From assembly GCF_030704535.1 (NCBI RefSeq), contig NC_081817.1:3115001-3179000 (forward strand): DNA of 64,000 nucleotides. Reading direction: 5' to 3'. The first letter of the stretch is position 1. Each line of letters begins with the position of its first letter. This document shows, one piece after another, positions 48,701-59,860 of this stretch. The notes beneath the pieces were generated by a model. That model did not search any database. It was given only the letters and a program-made list of their open reading frames with translations, and was not told the DNA's origin. Made by a program: the position numbers and the translations under genes. This DNA comes from Vitis vinifera. Taxonomy: Eukaryota; Streptophyta; Magnoliopsida; Vitales; Vitaceae.

Positions 48701-50424
48701 TGAAAGAGGGAAGCCCCACCCCCAAGCCAAACCTAGAGGAAGAGCACTAACCTAGGAACTTAGCAAAACAAGCCATAGAAGACTCCACCACCTCAGTGAA
48801 TGCTCCCTCTACTACCAAAAAAAGTCTCATCTCCATAGTGGCACTCCACTAATGTGCATGATCCTCCTTCGTTGCACCACAAAGGAACTCACAGCCAGGA
48901 GCCCCCTAATATCAAGCCAATCAAATGATCCAGTGGAAAATACACTCTAGCACCAATTTTTATATCTTCCAACTCATTAGAAAGACCATCACTTAGGAAG
49001 AATGAGGCACAACAGTGGGAAATGCAAACATTTCCACTTTATTATGTTCTCCCATAAGAGATCTATGCCTTAAAAATAACTATTATAAAAACAATAACAA
49101 CTACTCCTACTACAATAACAACAATAATAAATCAATTGATCTGACCTCTTCAAGTGCAGGAGTGTTTTCCTCTATACGCAAATCGTGCAGCTTGGGAAGA
49201 GCATTGGCAGCACATTTTCTGACATATACAGAGGGATCTCTAGCACATTTTTCCACAGCCACCAGAACAATAGGCGCAATTACAAGTAGACGGATTCCTG
49301 CCATGGCACGGAGTGCCCATGCCCGCACCAATGGATTAGGATCCCCCAAGTCCTTTTGGAAACAATTAATTGATAACAATGCTTCATTTGGACGCCTAAA
49401 ATACAAAACAGAGTACAAATTAGAAATACTAAACACCTTAAATGCTGAGCTTTATGAGTAAAAAGCATTAACATCCAGGATTAGAATCAAATCAAGCACA
49501 CCTTATATCCTATCCCCAAACTTAATAAACCTGATACAAAGGCATACTGCCGTATGATAGATCTACCAAGAAGGTATTTGCCATTTCCTGATGTAAACCC
49601 AACTATGGAACGTGTTATATACAGTAAAACTTAACTGATGGAACCCGGGAAGCTCACAGAAGTCCCAGCAAAAAAAAATTAAAAGATAAGGTTTCATAGC
49701 TTAGGGAGATTAATAATTCAAAATGGGGCGTTTAATGAAGGAGTTGGTCCAGAGATTACTGTGAGTAGCATACTTTTCAGCATAATGCAACAGGTACAGG
49801 TACACCAGCTTCTTTACTTCCAGTGATTGTGAGGCCACGTTTTTGACAACCTGTAATACCATTTGAAAATCGAAGATCAAGATCAAATTAGTTCAGCTAA
49901 TAGCCTATTCGACGGTTAACAATAAAACATAAAGCTTATGAATAACTCTAAAATAGTGTGCCAACACTCGTTTCTGTATGAATATACTCCAACATGGGAG
50001 AACCGAAGAGCATTCTTTTTAACCGATAAATTCGTATTTATTCTGAAAAATGATAATATACTAACTCAACATTCAAACGTACACCTGTCAAATTAAAACA
50101 ACGAAAACAGGAGAAACTAAATTCTTAAAATTTTGTTTCATTTTGTCACGTCCAAGGGGGGTAAATGGAAATTCGCAAGGAACTGAAACAGTATGAGACG
50201 GCAGAGACCTGAGGGAAGAAATTGGAGACGTCGACGCCCTGTGCGATGAGAGCTAGCAATCGCTTGAGAGCTTCGCATTTCTCGGAGTCGAATTTGCTAT
50301 CAAGAAGAGGAGCGATATTAGCGTCTTCGGGGTCGTCGTAGAGATGAGCGTCCGTACCGATCCGGAACACCAAGGTCGATGCTTTGCTCAGAGTCTCTGC
50401 TGTGGCTCCGAATTGAGGGAACAT
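27755..50424 (-). CDS. AP3B: AP-3 adaptor complex, beta subunit (beta-3 adaptin)
   Basis: This is the large subunit of the AP-3 coat, which sorts membrane proteins to the vacuole. Eleven exons give 1140 residues: 50424-50209, 49850-49774, 49395-49146, 43098-42472, 41303-41130, 34136-34010, 33928-33819, 32875-32675, 31218-30218, 29162-28893 and 28124-27755 (TGA). Every phase matches. Exons 1-8 (residues 1-594) form the helical adaptin trunk, for example R-P-N-E-A-L-L-S-I-N, D-P-N-P-L-V-R-A-W-A-L-R-A-M and R-A-I-I-I-W-I-I-G-E-Y. Exon 9 contains the acidic, serine-rich hinge (about 727-785, with S-E-S-E-D-D-D-N-V-D) and leads into the C-terminal appendage. The Arabidopsis counterpart is PAT2, and this product is somewhat longer than I recall for it. 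Introns 3 (6.0 kb) and 5 (7.0 kb) are swollen by retroelements, but no exon is broken, so the gene is probably functional. Confidence 0.95.
33493..33514. repeat. (TA)n microsatellite in AP3B intron 7
   Basis: A 22-bp alternating TA run with no other structure. Confidence 0.9.
35640..35850 (+). mobile_element. LINE 3' end fragment in AP3B intron 5
   Basis: The words TGTATACATCCTATGTACTT and TGGTGCTTTTAATGCATCTC, followed by TTACCTATTAAAAAAA, are of the type found at the 3' UTR and tail of plant L1 elements. They match in reverse orientation the LINE 3' end near 43720-43860. No coding part is retained and no target duplication was found. Confidence 0.55.
36562..36634 (+). mobile_element. 73-bp 5'-truncated LINE insertion with perfect 16-bp target duplication
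   Basis: The insert (TTCCAATGTACTCTTGTGTG, then TTTTAATACATTCTCTTACTT, then a poly-A run) is only the last part of a LINE 3' UTR. It is flanked by perfect copies of CAAATATGCATTTCCT at 36546-36561 and 36635-36650. Poly-A plus a long target duplication is the signature of target-primed reverse transcription. Confidence 0.88.
36659..37139 (-). repeat. 3' LTR of the gypsy-type element (481 bp)
   Basis: It matches the right LTR over its length with scattered differences, including a short extra ATACTAATCTCAATTTAATTT block near its end. On the minus strand it begins TGGACAATAG and ends CTACATTA. The GTTGGGGGAATTGATGAGGG stretch just before it on the minus strand is a plausible polypurine tract. 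Confidence 0.8.
39198..39210 (-). promoter_or_regulatory. Primer-binding site of the gypsy-type element
   Basis: The minus strand reads TGGTATCAAAGCC, close to the complement of the initiator tRNA-Met 3' end. It sits four bases inside the 5' LTR, as expected for the start of minus-strand DNA synthesis. Confidence 0.78.
39215..39678 (-). repeat. 5' LTR of the gypsy-type element (464 bp)
   Basis: On the minus strand it begins TGGACATTAA and ends CCTACATCA, four bases before the primer-binding site. The divergence between the two LTRs, at roughly every tenth base by eye, indicates an old insertion. Confidence 0.8.
44301..44340. repeat. 20-bp perfect tandem duplication
   Basis: CATCTTTGATGTAGCTATAG occurs twice head to tail inside the decayed LINE. 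This is a local slippage event and helps mark the copy as dead. Confidence 0.95.
44723..46294 (-). repeat. Solo LTR-like insertion (about 1.57 kb) inside the LINE
   Basis: LINE reverse transcriptase sequence stops at about 46300 and resumes at about 44720. The non-coding DNA between reads TGTTGGGATTAAGCCC at its start on the minus strand, typical of a plant LTR, and has no internal coding region. The flanks on the plus strand are C-rich (CCCC at 44719-44722 and CCCCC at 46295-46299), a possible imperfect target duplication. The left border is approximate. It is most likely a solo LTR of a long-LTR retrotransposon. Confidence 0.65.
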
Positions 50425-52774
50425 ATTCTAGGGTTTCGCTTTGGAGCTTTAATCTGATACTGAGAATGGAGGATCTGTGAATCGCTCAGACGGATGAAGA
50501 AGCGCCTTGGCATATCGAGACAGCTGAGTTGGGGAATTTGGGTTTGTTTGGCTACACGGAAGGATGGACACATTCAGGGGCTAGGATTATCCTGCACGAG
50601 TTTTGGGAAATCCCAGCACCCCGTGGAGAAATACGGTTGTTTGTCGCATACTTTATTTTACTGCGTGTGTGTAAGTGCAACTTCCATGCTATTAATTTAA
50701 CAAAGTTTAAAATATTTAATTTTACATTAATTATGATTGATTTATAATCTCCTAATTGCATGATATGTTTTAAAATATGGAAATTTATAGTAATTTTGAG
50801 TATAATTATATGATATGTATTAAGGAGTACGGCATTCACACAAGGAGATAAAAAAAAAAAATTATATTATAAATCCTAAAAATCATTTATGAATAATAAC
50901 AATTTAAATGGTGAAATAATGGATCATGTGATTATGAAGTATAAAAAACCGAACAACCTGTGGGTTAGGGTTTAAAACTTATGTAGACATGTTTTACAAT
51001 GAATCAAATCATCTACCACACTCGTATTATCCATGGAAAAGTAGTAGATTTTATTCAGCTAATATACAATATTTTTCAATTATGTAACTTTTACGGTATT
51101 GAATTGGTACATATTAAAAAGGAAAGAAGAAGCAGTTCACTAGCCATTGCATCTATGGATCCCACCAAATAATTAAACCATACGGTTGCTCATTCTTTAA
51201 TAACTGATTCACCAACCACTAGATTGATATGAAATATCATACATGTAAATACTTCCTTTGCACATAGCTAAGTTAGAGGTTGAAATAAGGTTTTGATCAC
51301 TATTCCAACTAATGACATGATTCTAGGATCTTCGAAAGTTTTGGTATCTTCTTTTCGAGAACGTCCATTCAATACTATATGATAGACTCTCTTAACTCAA
51401 ATGTACAAGTAGGGCCTCACATGATAAATATTTAGAATAATGCTTAGTTTGTAACATACTAGTATGCCTTTTCGTAAGAAAAAATAGCAAAAAAATAGTC
51501 TTCTATTTTCATATCCTAAAGTGGGAGGTTCATTTTACCAAAATATTCCTCTAGAGCTTCCATTACACGTGAAATGTCTTGAAAAAAAGCTAGAAGTAAG
51601 TCATTCATTCACTCTAAGGTCAAAACTTCACCGGTACAAAAAAAAAAGGTATATGAGAGTTGGCATAAATAAATGGAAATTATGTGGCTAACCTAGTTTA
51701 TTTATATTCAAATATCTCACCTTTAGTATTGCACAAGTAGCATATTCATCCATATCTGTACAAATCCTTGATAATTTGCTAAAAAATCTAACATAATATC
51801 CTTGATGCAAAGGATTAGCTCAAAACAAAAAAGTTATAGATGACCCTTAACAGAAGAAAAAAAAATTAAAGCTAACACAAGTGGGAGACCTAAACATTTT
51901 TGTGTCAATACCCTATGTGCCCACCAGTACTAAACACAAAGAAAATCTTGATTTGAAGTTGAATGAATTTCTCAATATCTCATTCAAATCTTAGGGATTC
52001 GACTAATGTATAACTCACATTGCTTTCAAAAGCTAGCTTTCATACTCCTCTCTATAAGATCCATACCTTAGATAAGACAACTACATCGAGATACTAAGAA
52101 ATAAGTAAAACATGTTAATAGTTGCCAAAAAAAATAGGAGTATGTCTACTATCTTCCTCAACTTCTTGGTAGGATCAATCAACTGGGCAAACCAATCCTC
52201 CTCCAAGAAGAATTGTGTTATGTCTCCTTGACCCCTATAAAGCCAAATAGTTAATAATAATGTGTTATACGCGTAATTAGGTCTCATTACTTTATACTCG
52301 AGTTTGTTTCGTTGCTTTGTACCTTAATTTTATTTTTTTTAATACCTTGATTCTATTATTTATACTATTGTCAAACGATTTAGATTTTACCATTCATTTC
52401 AAATGGTTAGAATAACAAGATCAATACGTTTCAATTAAGTATTCTAATGTTTTTTTTTTTATACATATGGTAAACCATGGTCAATCTTTTTTAGTAGTCT
52501 TATTTACAAGCTTGTCATAAATTAATAATAGATGATAAATTAACAATTTTTTATTATGTCAAAAAATGCCATCATGAACATCTTTAGTTTTTGCCATTGT
52601 TCTTGGAAGACTTGATCCGTGGTTTGGATGAGTAAAATTCCTTGCTTATGCTTAAATTGATGGCCTGATTTATTGCCTCAAGGTAGCCATCGGTTCTAAG
52701 GATTCGAAAACTGAAAAGATCTTTGTGGCTGGAATTCCAACAACAGTGAAAGGTCATACTATATATATATATTT
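50425..52774. promoter_or_regulatory. AP3B promoter side and long intergenic region
   Basis: The first roughly 250 bases upstream of the AP3B ATG (50425-50680) are GC-richer and probably hold the 5' UTR and core promoter. The remainder is AT-rich without a supported gene. A 68-codon minus-strand frame (52287-52081) has a non-random look (Q-G-D-I-T-Q-F-F-L-E-E-D-W-F) that could be a retroelement scrap, but nothing around it supports this. Confidence 0.5.
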
Positions 52775-53570
52775 TTTTTATTGGAAACGACACAGACATA
52801 TATTGATAGATAAAAAGAAGTACAAAAATAAGGATGAGGAATCCTTCCACCATAGAAAACCAAACTACAGTAAATTACACTGAAAAACAAGCGAACACTC
52901 TAAAAAGGACCATTCCTTATGAAGTACATACCGCTAACCAATCAAGTTGTAGCACATTAAGAGGAGTCCCCATAAAAACCTTGGAACAAAAAGCCCAAAG
53001 AAAAGCAAAGAAAACAACAGAGTCCCAAAGATACTCTGAATTCCTTGCTTTATCCTAAAAAATCTTCGTATTTCTTTCCCACCACACAACCCGAATAAGA
53101 GCGATGCTTACAGCTTGCCACAAAACTATCCCCTTCTTAGAAGAACCAAAACCATTAAATTTGATGGACATTATGTCAAAAATGCTCATCGGGGGGACCT
53201 AATCCATCTTAGCTAACTAAAATAACCTATGCCACAACCCAATCATCAAGGAGCAATGAAGAAAAATATGATTTGTTGATTCCCCATGCTTCATGCACAT
53301 GATACAAATATCAGGACTAAGGGCTTTGTAGGGTCTTCTCATTTGTAGCATGTCATTAGTATTCACCTTATTGTGTGTCATTAACCAGACAAAGGACTTC
53401 ACTTTGAAAGAAACTTGAGAATTCCAAACGAACTTAGAAGGCAAAACCTGAGGAGATCCAGAAAATTGAGATAATGCTAGAAATAAGAATTTAACTGAAA
53501 AAAGCCCTGAATAAGATAAATGAAGCGAGAAAACTTTAAACATGAATTTTAGAGTGAAATTTAGCCATTA
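52775..53570 (-). mobile_element. LINE 3' fragment, zf-RVT domain and tail
   Basis: The minus-strand frame (53543-53217) reads F-V-W-N-S-Q-V-S-F-K-V-K-S-F-V-W-L, then M-R-R-P-Y-K-A-L-S-P-D-I-C-I-M-C-M and N-H-I-F-L-H-C, the Cys/His zinc-binding region at the end of plant L1 ORF2. It continues in shifted frames to L-N-V-L-Q-L near 52940. An A-rich end with (TA)n at about 52785-52760 marks the 3' tail. The element is 5'-truncated. Confidence 0.85.
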
Positions 53571-53639
53571 GGTACGGTTTTAGCTCAATCAATTAATCGG
53601 GCAAATGGCAAAAAACTACTCATTTGAGAAATTATAGCA

Positions 53640-53947
53640 CTATGTTTGGTTTTCAGAAAGATCGAGGAAAATGTGAATAAAATAAGATAGAGAAGAAAAT
53701 TAAAAGGAAAAATAAATAAATTTAAAGTTAATAAATTATTTTTATATTTTACTTCAAATTCATTTTGTGTATTTAATTCTTATATGTGAAGATTAGTAAT
53801 TTAAAATTATATAAAAATTTTATTTGTCTTAATTATATTTAACTTTATTTTGTATTTTTTATAGTGAAATCAAATATAATAAAATCATTTTTCTTTATAT
53901 ATATTTTTTATTCTCTAAGTATTTTTCATGAACCAAACATAACATAG
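53640..53947. mobile_element. MITE-like element, 308 bp
   Basis: The left end CTATGTTTGGTT and right end AACCAAACATAACATAG are inverted, and the interior is AT-rich and non-coding. Related ends occur near 5811 and 22528, which suggests a dispersed family. The target duplication was not resolved. Confidence 0.6.
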
Positions 53948-54816
53948 GTGATTATTGGAACCAAACAGTTGAGCGATTAGTTGATTGCTCAAGGCTCCCA
54001 TCAATCAATGCTCAACCATTAGCTACTGCTAAAAACTTATTTCACCCATGCTCAATTAACTGATTGGTTCTTATAAATTTCTTAAAAATTATTTTTTATA
54101 AGTTTTAAATCATCAAAATTTTGGAATTGATTATAGCAAAAGCCCTTGTGATTTTGAAAACCCTTTAAAGTATGAATCATAATGATTTAAAACTGATTTT
54201 CTTTTCATTTTTTTTTTAATTTTATGACAATTAAGGGTTTAATCATATGAATTCTTAATCACAATTGAAATGTTTGCTATGTTATAATATTTTCATGCAT
54301 TTTTTATTTAGAGCATCTTAATTTTACAATTTTAAGGACCTAAAATTTACCTTTAAGCTCGAGGAAACGTCCATGGTACATGATGTTTAGTTCTTTATTC
54401 GAATTGAATTTTTAATGACTTGTTAACTTTAAAACTTGTAATAAACATTCAAACACACTATTAAATATTTATTTTTTATTTTGTAATCATCATGATATGC
54501 TTATGATGGTAAGGAAACACTCTTTCTCTTTCATTTCTCCAAATGGAAAAGTCCGATCTACCCCCTCACTCTCTCCTGCCTTTCCTAAAATAAATAGCGA
54601 GTCCCTTGTGCCAAATTTTAAGAGCTTAGAGCTTATGCTAGGCTATAAAGGGCCATTCTTACATTACAAGCATATATATATATATAAACATCATTCAAAG
54701 CAAAGAAAAAGGCATGAGTATAGATATGTCTCCCCTTTTTAATAGTATAAAAATGAGGTAGGATAGCAAATTAAGTAATCACTATTATGTGGTTCGAAGT
54801 TGGTGACTAAGACCTT

Positions 54817-55157
54817 CTTTGGTAATTGTTTTAAAAAACAGTTATGAAAATTAGTTTTTGAAAACTATTATCTAATGTTTTGTAATACAAAAGTTTGCTT
54901 AAGATTCTGACATATTTTTAATATTTTAAAAATAATTTTTATATATAATATTTTATTTTTAATCATTTTATATACTTATATAATTATTTTTTAAAATAAT
55001 CATAAAAAAATAATAAAAAATAACTAAAAGATGTTTTATGAAAATACTATGACTCTATATTCTTAAAAACATAAAACAAAAACAATTTTTTATTGTCTAA
55101 TGTATTTTTTTTTCTTTTGGAGAACAAAATACTGTTTTTGAAAATAATTATCAAACG
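54817..55157. mobile_element. MITE-like element, about 340 bp
   Basis: The left end CTTTGGTAATTGTTTT is the imperfect inverse of the right end AAAATAATTATCAAACGG. The interior is AT-rich, and words such as GTTTTTGAAAACTATT are shared with 21630-21680 and 23700-23780. Family and borders are tentative. Confidence 0.5.
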
Positions 55158-55269
55158 GATAATAAGTTTTTATTTTTTAGGTTTTAGTGTAAAAAGAAAA
55201 AAAAAATATTAAGGAAGAATCCAATAAGTACATTTGAATTTGGTGTTGATAACATTGAATTTTTTTAAT

Positions 55270-55273
<4 letters not shown>

Positions 55274-55303
<30 letters not shown>
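55274..55303. repeat. (TA)n microsatellite
   Basis: An alternating TA run of about 30 bp is followed by a T run. A shorter TA run lies at 55467-55482, just before the Mutator-like terminal sequence. Confidence 0.9.
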
Positions 55304-55312
<9 letters not shown>

Positions 55313-55488
55313 TTTTTGAATTGCTTAATATTAGTTTGTAAAATCATTCGTTTGGAATGAGTCAGTGAAATACTTATTAACTAATACAATGAATTTTCAT
55401 GACCCGATTGAAATTTAAAAATTTATCAGTAACTGTTTTAAATAATTATTTTTTTATTATAATTTTATATATATATATATATAAAAGA

Positions 55489-55540
55489 GTGAGAATTGTG
55501 TTTTGGGCCCAACTGGGCCCAAAAATTAACAAATGGTTCA
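55489..55540. mobile_element. Left terminal repeat of a third Mutator-like element
   Basis: The sequence GTGAGAATTGTG, then TTTTGGGCCCAACTGGGCCC and AAAAATTAACAAATGG, matches the 51-bp end of the element at 14682 with few changes. The following GAATTAAGCCCAACACCCAG also parallels that element. No matching inverted end is found before 64000, so the element either extends past the window or has lost its right end. The inner palindrome is imperfect here by one central base pair. Confidence 0.8.
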
Positions 55541-55650
55541 TATATGTTACAGAATTAAGCCCAACACCCAGACAAAGTCTCAAAATTGATAAGAAGGCTA
55601 TACAATTTATAATATGCCGAAAATGCCCTTTGCTGGCTGATGTTAAAAAA

Positions 55651-55929
55651 AAAAACAAAATCCATGTTGGATTTGTAATTCGTTTTCCCCAAAATTGAGA
55701 GGCATTTTCACATTCCTGAGTGTTTCCCTCGTTTCCGCCCAAAGAATGCCCTAATCCTCTCTTCATCTGGAGTTTGCCGACCATCCGATTAAAAACAAAA
55801 TCGACGTTGGATTTCCATTTCGTTTTCCCCAAAATTGAGAGGCGTTTTCACATTCTTGAGTGTTCCCTCGTTTCCGCCCAAAGAATGCCCTAATCCTATC
55901 TTCATCTGGAGTTTCCTGACCATCCGATT
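55651..55929 (+). repeat. 140-bp tandem duplication
   Basis: Two units (55651-55790 and 55791-55929) both run from AAAAACAAAAT to CCATCCGATT with about 90 percent identity by eye. They contain CGTTTTCCCCAAAATTGAGAG and CGTTTCCGCCCAAAGAATGC. They lie just upstream of gene-like sequence and could be its leader. Confidence 0.9.
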
Positions 55930-55934
55930 TTAGG

Positions 55935-57370
55935 TGTAAACGATGGAGTTTTTCATCTCTGTCAATCCATTGGTGTCGACGATCACCACCGGATTTGGGT
56001 TCTACACAGGATGAAGCCAATGCACCACAACCAGAGAGTGTGTTGAACATCAGATATGGAATTGCTGGTAATAGAACAATCGGAGCTCATACGCCTGTCA
56101 CTATGGAACCTGCTGGATCTGAGGGTTCTACACAGGATTTAATCTTCAGGAGTGCTCTTGTTTTACAGAGACATGTGATGGATCCGTGCCTTGCAGTTGG
56201 TTTTCTTCCTCTTTCTTCAGGAGGCCTTAGAGTTGGGTAGCTAGTAACCATGAAATGGAGAGTTGAAAGGTTGAAGGATTTTGATGAGAATGCAGTTTCT
56301 CAAAACAATGTAAGTGAGAAAACTTTTCATTCTAGATTACTGCTCAAAATGATTGATTAATTTAGGACACCAGGTGTTCCTTTGGTACTTAGGGTTTAAC
56401 TTTGAGAGCATGATCACTCTCAAGCTAAGTCTGTGCCATGCTGTGGTAAATCATCGCCTTAGTCATTTCATTTGTGAAAAAAATGGCTTATCTATTAATC
56501 TCCTCCTATTTTATTTTCAAGTGAAGTATCCTTAAATACACTGATGTTTCACATTTTTTCCGACTTTGCTAAAGTAAACTAAGTTGTCTGTGGCATCCTA
56601 ATTTAATTTTTTTCATCAAGATAATTATATTTTTAGTTAAAAACTAGCTCTAGCACTATTTTTCAATTGGTTAACACTAGCTCCAGCACTCGATCCATGA
56701 AAGTCTTAATGCTCTATTCACAATATGAAATTCTTTTCCCAGGGTAACACTAGCTCCAGCACTTGATCTATGAAAGTCATAATGCTCCGATCACAATATC
56801 CGAAGTTCTTTTACCTGGGTTCAATGTTAAGAAAAATTAGATAGTAACTCAAGTTGGGGTATTTTGTGTTTGCTGTTAAAATCTAAAACTGTGTTTGGGT
56901 ATTATCCTATTACTTACTGTAAGGGATATGTGACTTTAAGAGGAACTGTTGTGCATATTTTTCGAACGGATGACATAACCCTTTCCTTGTGCAACAGGAT
57001 GAGGTATTATACGAAGTCAATGCAAATTCTGAGAATTGGATGATTGTCGAGAGGAAGAGAGGCCATGTATCACTCTCAACAAAGCAAGGTTATTGAATTA
57101 CTTTTTATTGATTTGTGGGTTTTTGTTAAAGGAAATCATCATAGGATCTTATTTGTACTTAGCATTTTTTATGACATGTTAAATATCTCTTTTACTGTTA
57201 CAGGTTCGAGGATAGTTATTTCTATTTTGTGCATGCCACTGATGGCCGGATACGTACATCCCCCAAAGCTTGGGCTTCCAAACGTTGATGAGGCAAATAT
57301 AAGTTGTAACCCTGCTGGCCCCCACCTGGTCTGTGTTTTGCCTCCTGTTTTCAGCTCTTCTTTCTGTATT
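55935..57370 (+). pseudogene. Gene-like exons inside the third Mutator-like element, possibly transposase-derived
   Basis: A frame from about 55986 reads P-D-L-G-S-T-Q-D-E through G-L-R-V-G to a TAG at 56238. Directly after this stop the same frame continues L-V-T-M-K-W-R-V-E-R-L-K-D-F-D-E-N-A-V-S-Q-N-N to a GTAAGT donor at 56311. An AG at 56997-56998 opens a continuation in phase, D-E-V-L-Y-E-V-N-A-N-S-E-N-W, to a donor near 57090. The pattern reminds me of the stretch before the SWIM zinc finger of MULE transposases, but the Cys/His residues are missing. A further open block at 57204-57330 is unassigned. The in-frame stop and missing finger indicate a decayed gene. Confidence in the family is low. 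Confidence 0.4.
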
Positions 57371-59542
57371 CCAGCATGATTACTCAAGTTCATCATCCAT
57401 TTCCATTATGGTTGGATTAGGGTTTTTCTTTTCTTTTCTATTCATTTCATAAAAAAATTATAATGATAGATATAGATATTAGATATCCGATTTTTGTTTA
57501 ACGTTGAGATTTGTAAATCTGTAATTTTACCCCCAACAGCCCACCAAGATCCACACCTCCCAACTGCTTGGTGGTTGATTGTATTTTTGTTTGCTTTTCA
57601 ATTTTTAGAAAATCAAGAGAACTCTCATTTGAATTGAATTTGGGTTGGGTAACTATCTGGGTGTTTGAAACATCTGTGAGTGGTGTAATTTCCTAGCTCA
57701 TGTACAGTGGAACTTTGGACTATTACAATGTTGTAAACAGGAACAATTTTCTTCTTAGTTGATTTTTTTGTTGTCATTCTTCTCTGTTTTCATTTTCTTT
57801 TCCAGTGAGGATTGATGATTGACTCTTTGGGTTAAAGAAGTAAGCTAGTTGATGGCTCCTTTCCTTGTTTATGGTGTTATATGCATAAACACATATATTC
57901 TACCTAAGCATGCTGTGCACATACATATATGGAAAGAGCTCATGTTTCTGCAAACTTTTAACAACTAAAATGAACATATGGTTTGTGGTTTTAGAAATTC
58001 TGTTTTGAACCTTCTTTTCGGAAAAAGACATGTGTGAGACATGAGCACAAGAAAGTGTTTTAATACTCGTTTTGAATATATGCATAAATATATGTACTTG
58101 CATGCTTACTACATATATAGAAAGGAATCTTGTTTCATCAGAACTTTTGATGGCTAAATGAATTTATGTGTTGTGGGTTTTAAATTCTGTTTGAGGGGCA
58201 AGACATCACCTCAAGAAGCATAAAAATACCCCTTTTTGAATAATACCACAATTAATAAGTAAAATGCATTTTAATTGACATCCTAACTAGAAGGTTGGTC
58301 GAGTCTTGGGGCTCCAGATGAGGCACAATCACTTTGATCTGCTGAACTTACAAGATATTTGCCTTTGCCTTGACATTGGATGTGATAATGCTGCAAAATT
58401 ATTCCTCCCTCATGATCTTAAGTGTTTGGAAGTAAAACTATGAAAAAAGCTGGGTTTTCCCAAACTTAAAATTTTAGTGTTGAATATCAGGACTCAATTT
58501 CAGTGTTTTTCGGTGGATACTCCTCATAGCAAGAGGACCTCTATGCTTGGTTTTGTTAGAAATATTGTATATGCATCAAGTACTACAATATACTAAAATC
58601 TTCCTTCAAATTTTTATGTATTGTTGTATGGTATATGGTATGGGGTTGTTGATTCTCGTTTTTATGTATTGCCCTATTTATAGGCACGATGCACTATTTT
58701 GGAATTTTTCTTATTTAGAGTTGCTTTTAGTAACCAACTTAATTGAAAGTGCACTTTGAATGTGGTTTCTTTTTAGTTGTTATTTAATTCCATCTCTGTG
58801 TCTACATTATCGAGCATTTCTTATTTGGAGCCTCATTAAGGATGACAATTTCTGTTACATTATTTTACGTATTGGGGTGACAAATTTTTTTTTTTCAATA
58901 AAGCGAGACTTCCCCTATATTTATTTCCAAGTTGTGAATTAGTCCTGTTATCGCATTATCTTTTGGTTGCACCTATTTCAATGTGCCATCAATTTCTAAG
59001 ACGTCATAAAAATTGTCTTTCAATTTGTCCTCAATTAGATATACTTGTTACACACGTTGTCCATATGGTTATTATCTAGTAATTTATCTGGTTGCCAGTT
59101 GGATAATCGATCATACACGTGTTTGCTTCCAAACTGTAAGCGTTTTCCTAAAATGCCATATTGTTATGTATTTCATTTATTTTTTCCTTACAACTATGAT
59201 TATGGAACACCATTACCAAATTAATCAAACAGATTAATTGTCGAAATAGTCAATTGACCTTTCCCTTTATTATTAGTTTCTTCAGGTCATCAATAACTGC
59301 TATAACACCCATTTCCAAGTGCCCATTCTTCCAAGGTTGAAGCTTACAACAATCATTTCATTCTTCTATGGCCATTACGGAGGTGATGTACGCTAAAACT
59401 ACTTGTTACTTTACACATTCAATCCATCTGAATCACATTACAATTTGGTTATCATTGCTATATTGTTAATAACTTCTAATCAATTTTCTTTTAACTAGTT
59501 TGAAATTAAATTTGCCTATGCTAATTCGTTAACATGTGACAG

Positions 59543-59860
59543 GAAATCTTGGAGAAGTACTATGCAGCAGAATGTGCAATAAATTCATATCAAAAGGGCA
59601 TTCAGCAGCAGCTTGGCATCATGCGTGGTCTGATCCATAGATTGGATGCTCGAAGAGAAAGAAGTGTACATTCCCCTACTGCTGGTCACTCGGACTATGC
59701 AGCGAATGACTTTCCCAAGGCCGAGCATGATTCACCCTATGCCCGATATGACATGTCATTCCATCGCACTGAAGAAGTACCAGACACTCCTATTCGACAT
59801 CTACCTATTATTGGGGCTCGTATGGAGGAGGTTGCTATTGTCAGCGATACTCGATTGTAA
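59543..59860 (+). CDS. Unknown protein, last exon candidate
   Basis: A 106-codon frame opens at an AG acceptor (59541-59542, preceded by ACATGTGAC) and ends at TAA. It reads E-I-L-E-K-Y-Y-A-A-E-C-A-I-N-S-Y and then R-G-L-I-H-R-L-D-A-R-R-E-R, and is rich in charged residues and histidine, unlike the AT-noise frames nearby. An upstream open piece at about 59296-59384 (N-N-C-Y-N-T-H-F-Q-V-P-I-L) may be a preceding exon. I do not recognise the family. It lies between the third Mutator-like end and the satellite and could be cargo or a transposon-borne accessory gene. Confidence 0.4.
   Translation, partial: EILEKYYAAECAINSYQKGIQQQLGIMRGLIHRLDARRERSVHSPTAGHSDYAANDFPKAEHDSPYARYDMSFHRTEEVPDTPIRHLPIIGARMEEVAIVSDTRL

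Larger units (their letters stand above)
43720..48990 (-). mobile_element. L1-type LINE, nearly full length but degenerate, split by an LTR insertion
   Basis: The minus strand reads an endonuclease near 48240-47560 (K-I-L-L-W-N-V-R-G, V-V-C-L-Q-E-T, S-R-L-D-Y-F-L-V-S and S-D-H-S). A linker follows (47494-47063), then a reverse transcriptase start (46768-46553, L-Y-K-L-L-A-K-V-L-A-N-R-L-K, V-E-x-R-Q-I-L-D) and G-L-R-Q-G/S-P-Y-L-F near 46400. After the inserted LTR it continues with H-L-L-F-P-D-D-T (about 44665), where the catalytic F-A-D-D is altered. The 3' end near 43720 has LINE-tail words. Frequent stops and shifts make it inactive. It occupies most of AP3B intron 3. The 5' limit (about 48990) is approximate, and 48240-48990 may be the ORF1 region. 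Confidence 0.85.

Noticed and set aside
52081-52287. Minus-strand frame with Q-G-D-I-T-Q-F-F-L-E-E-D-W-F
   Set aside because: Possibly a transposon scrap, but the isolated 68 codons have no neighbouring domain to support a call.
55446-56050. Overlapping minus-strand frames of 95-128 codons
   Set aside because: They overlap the MULE end and the 140-bp duplication, repeat themselves because of it, and share no recognised domain.
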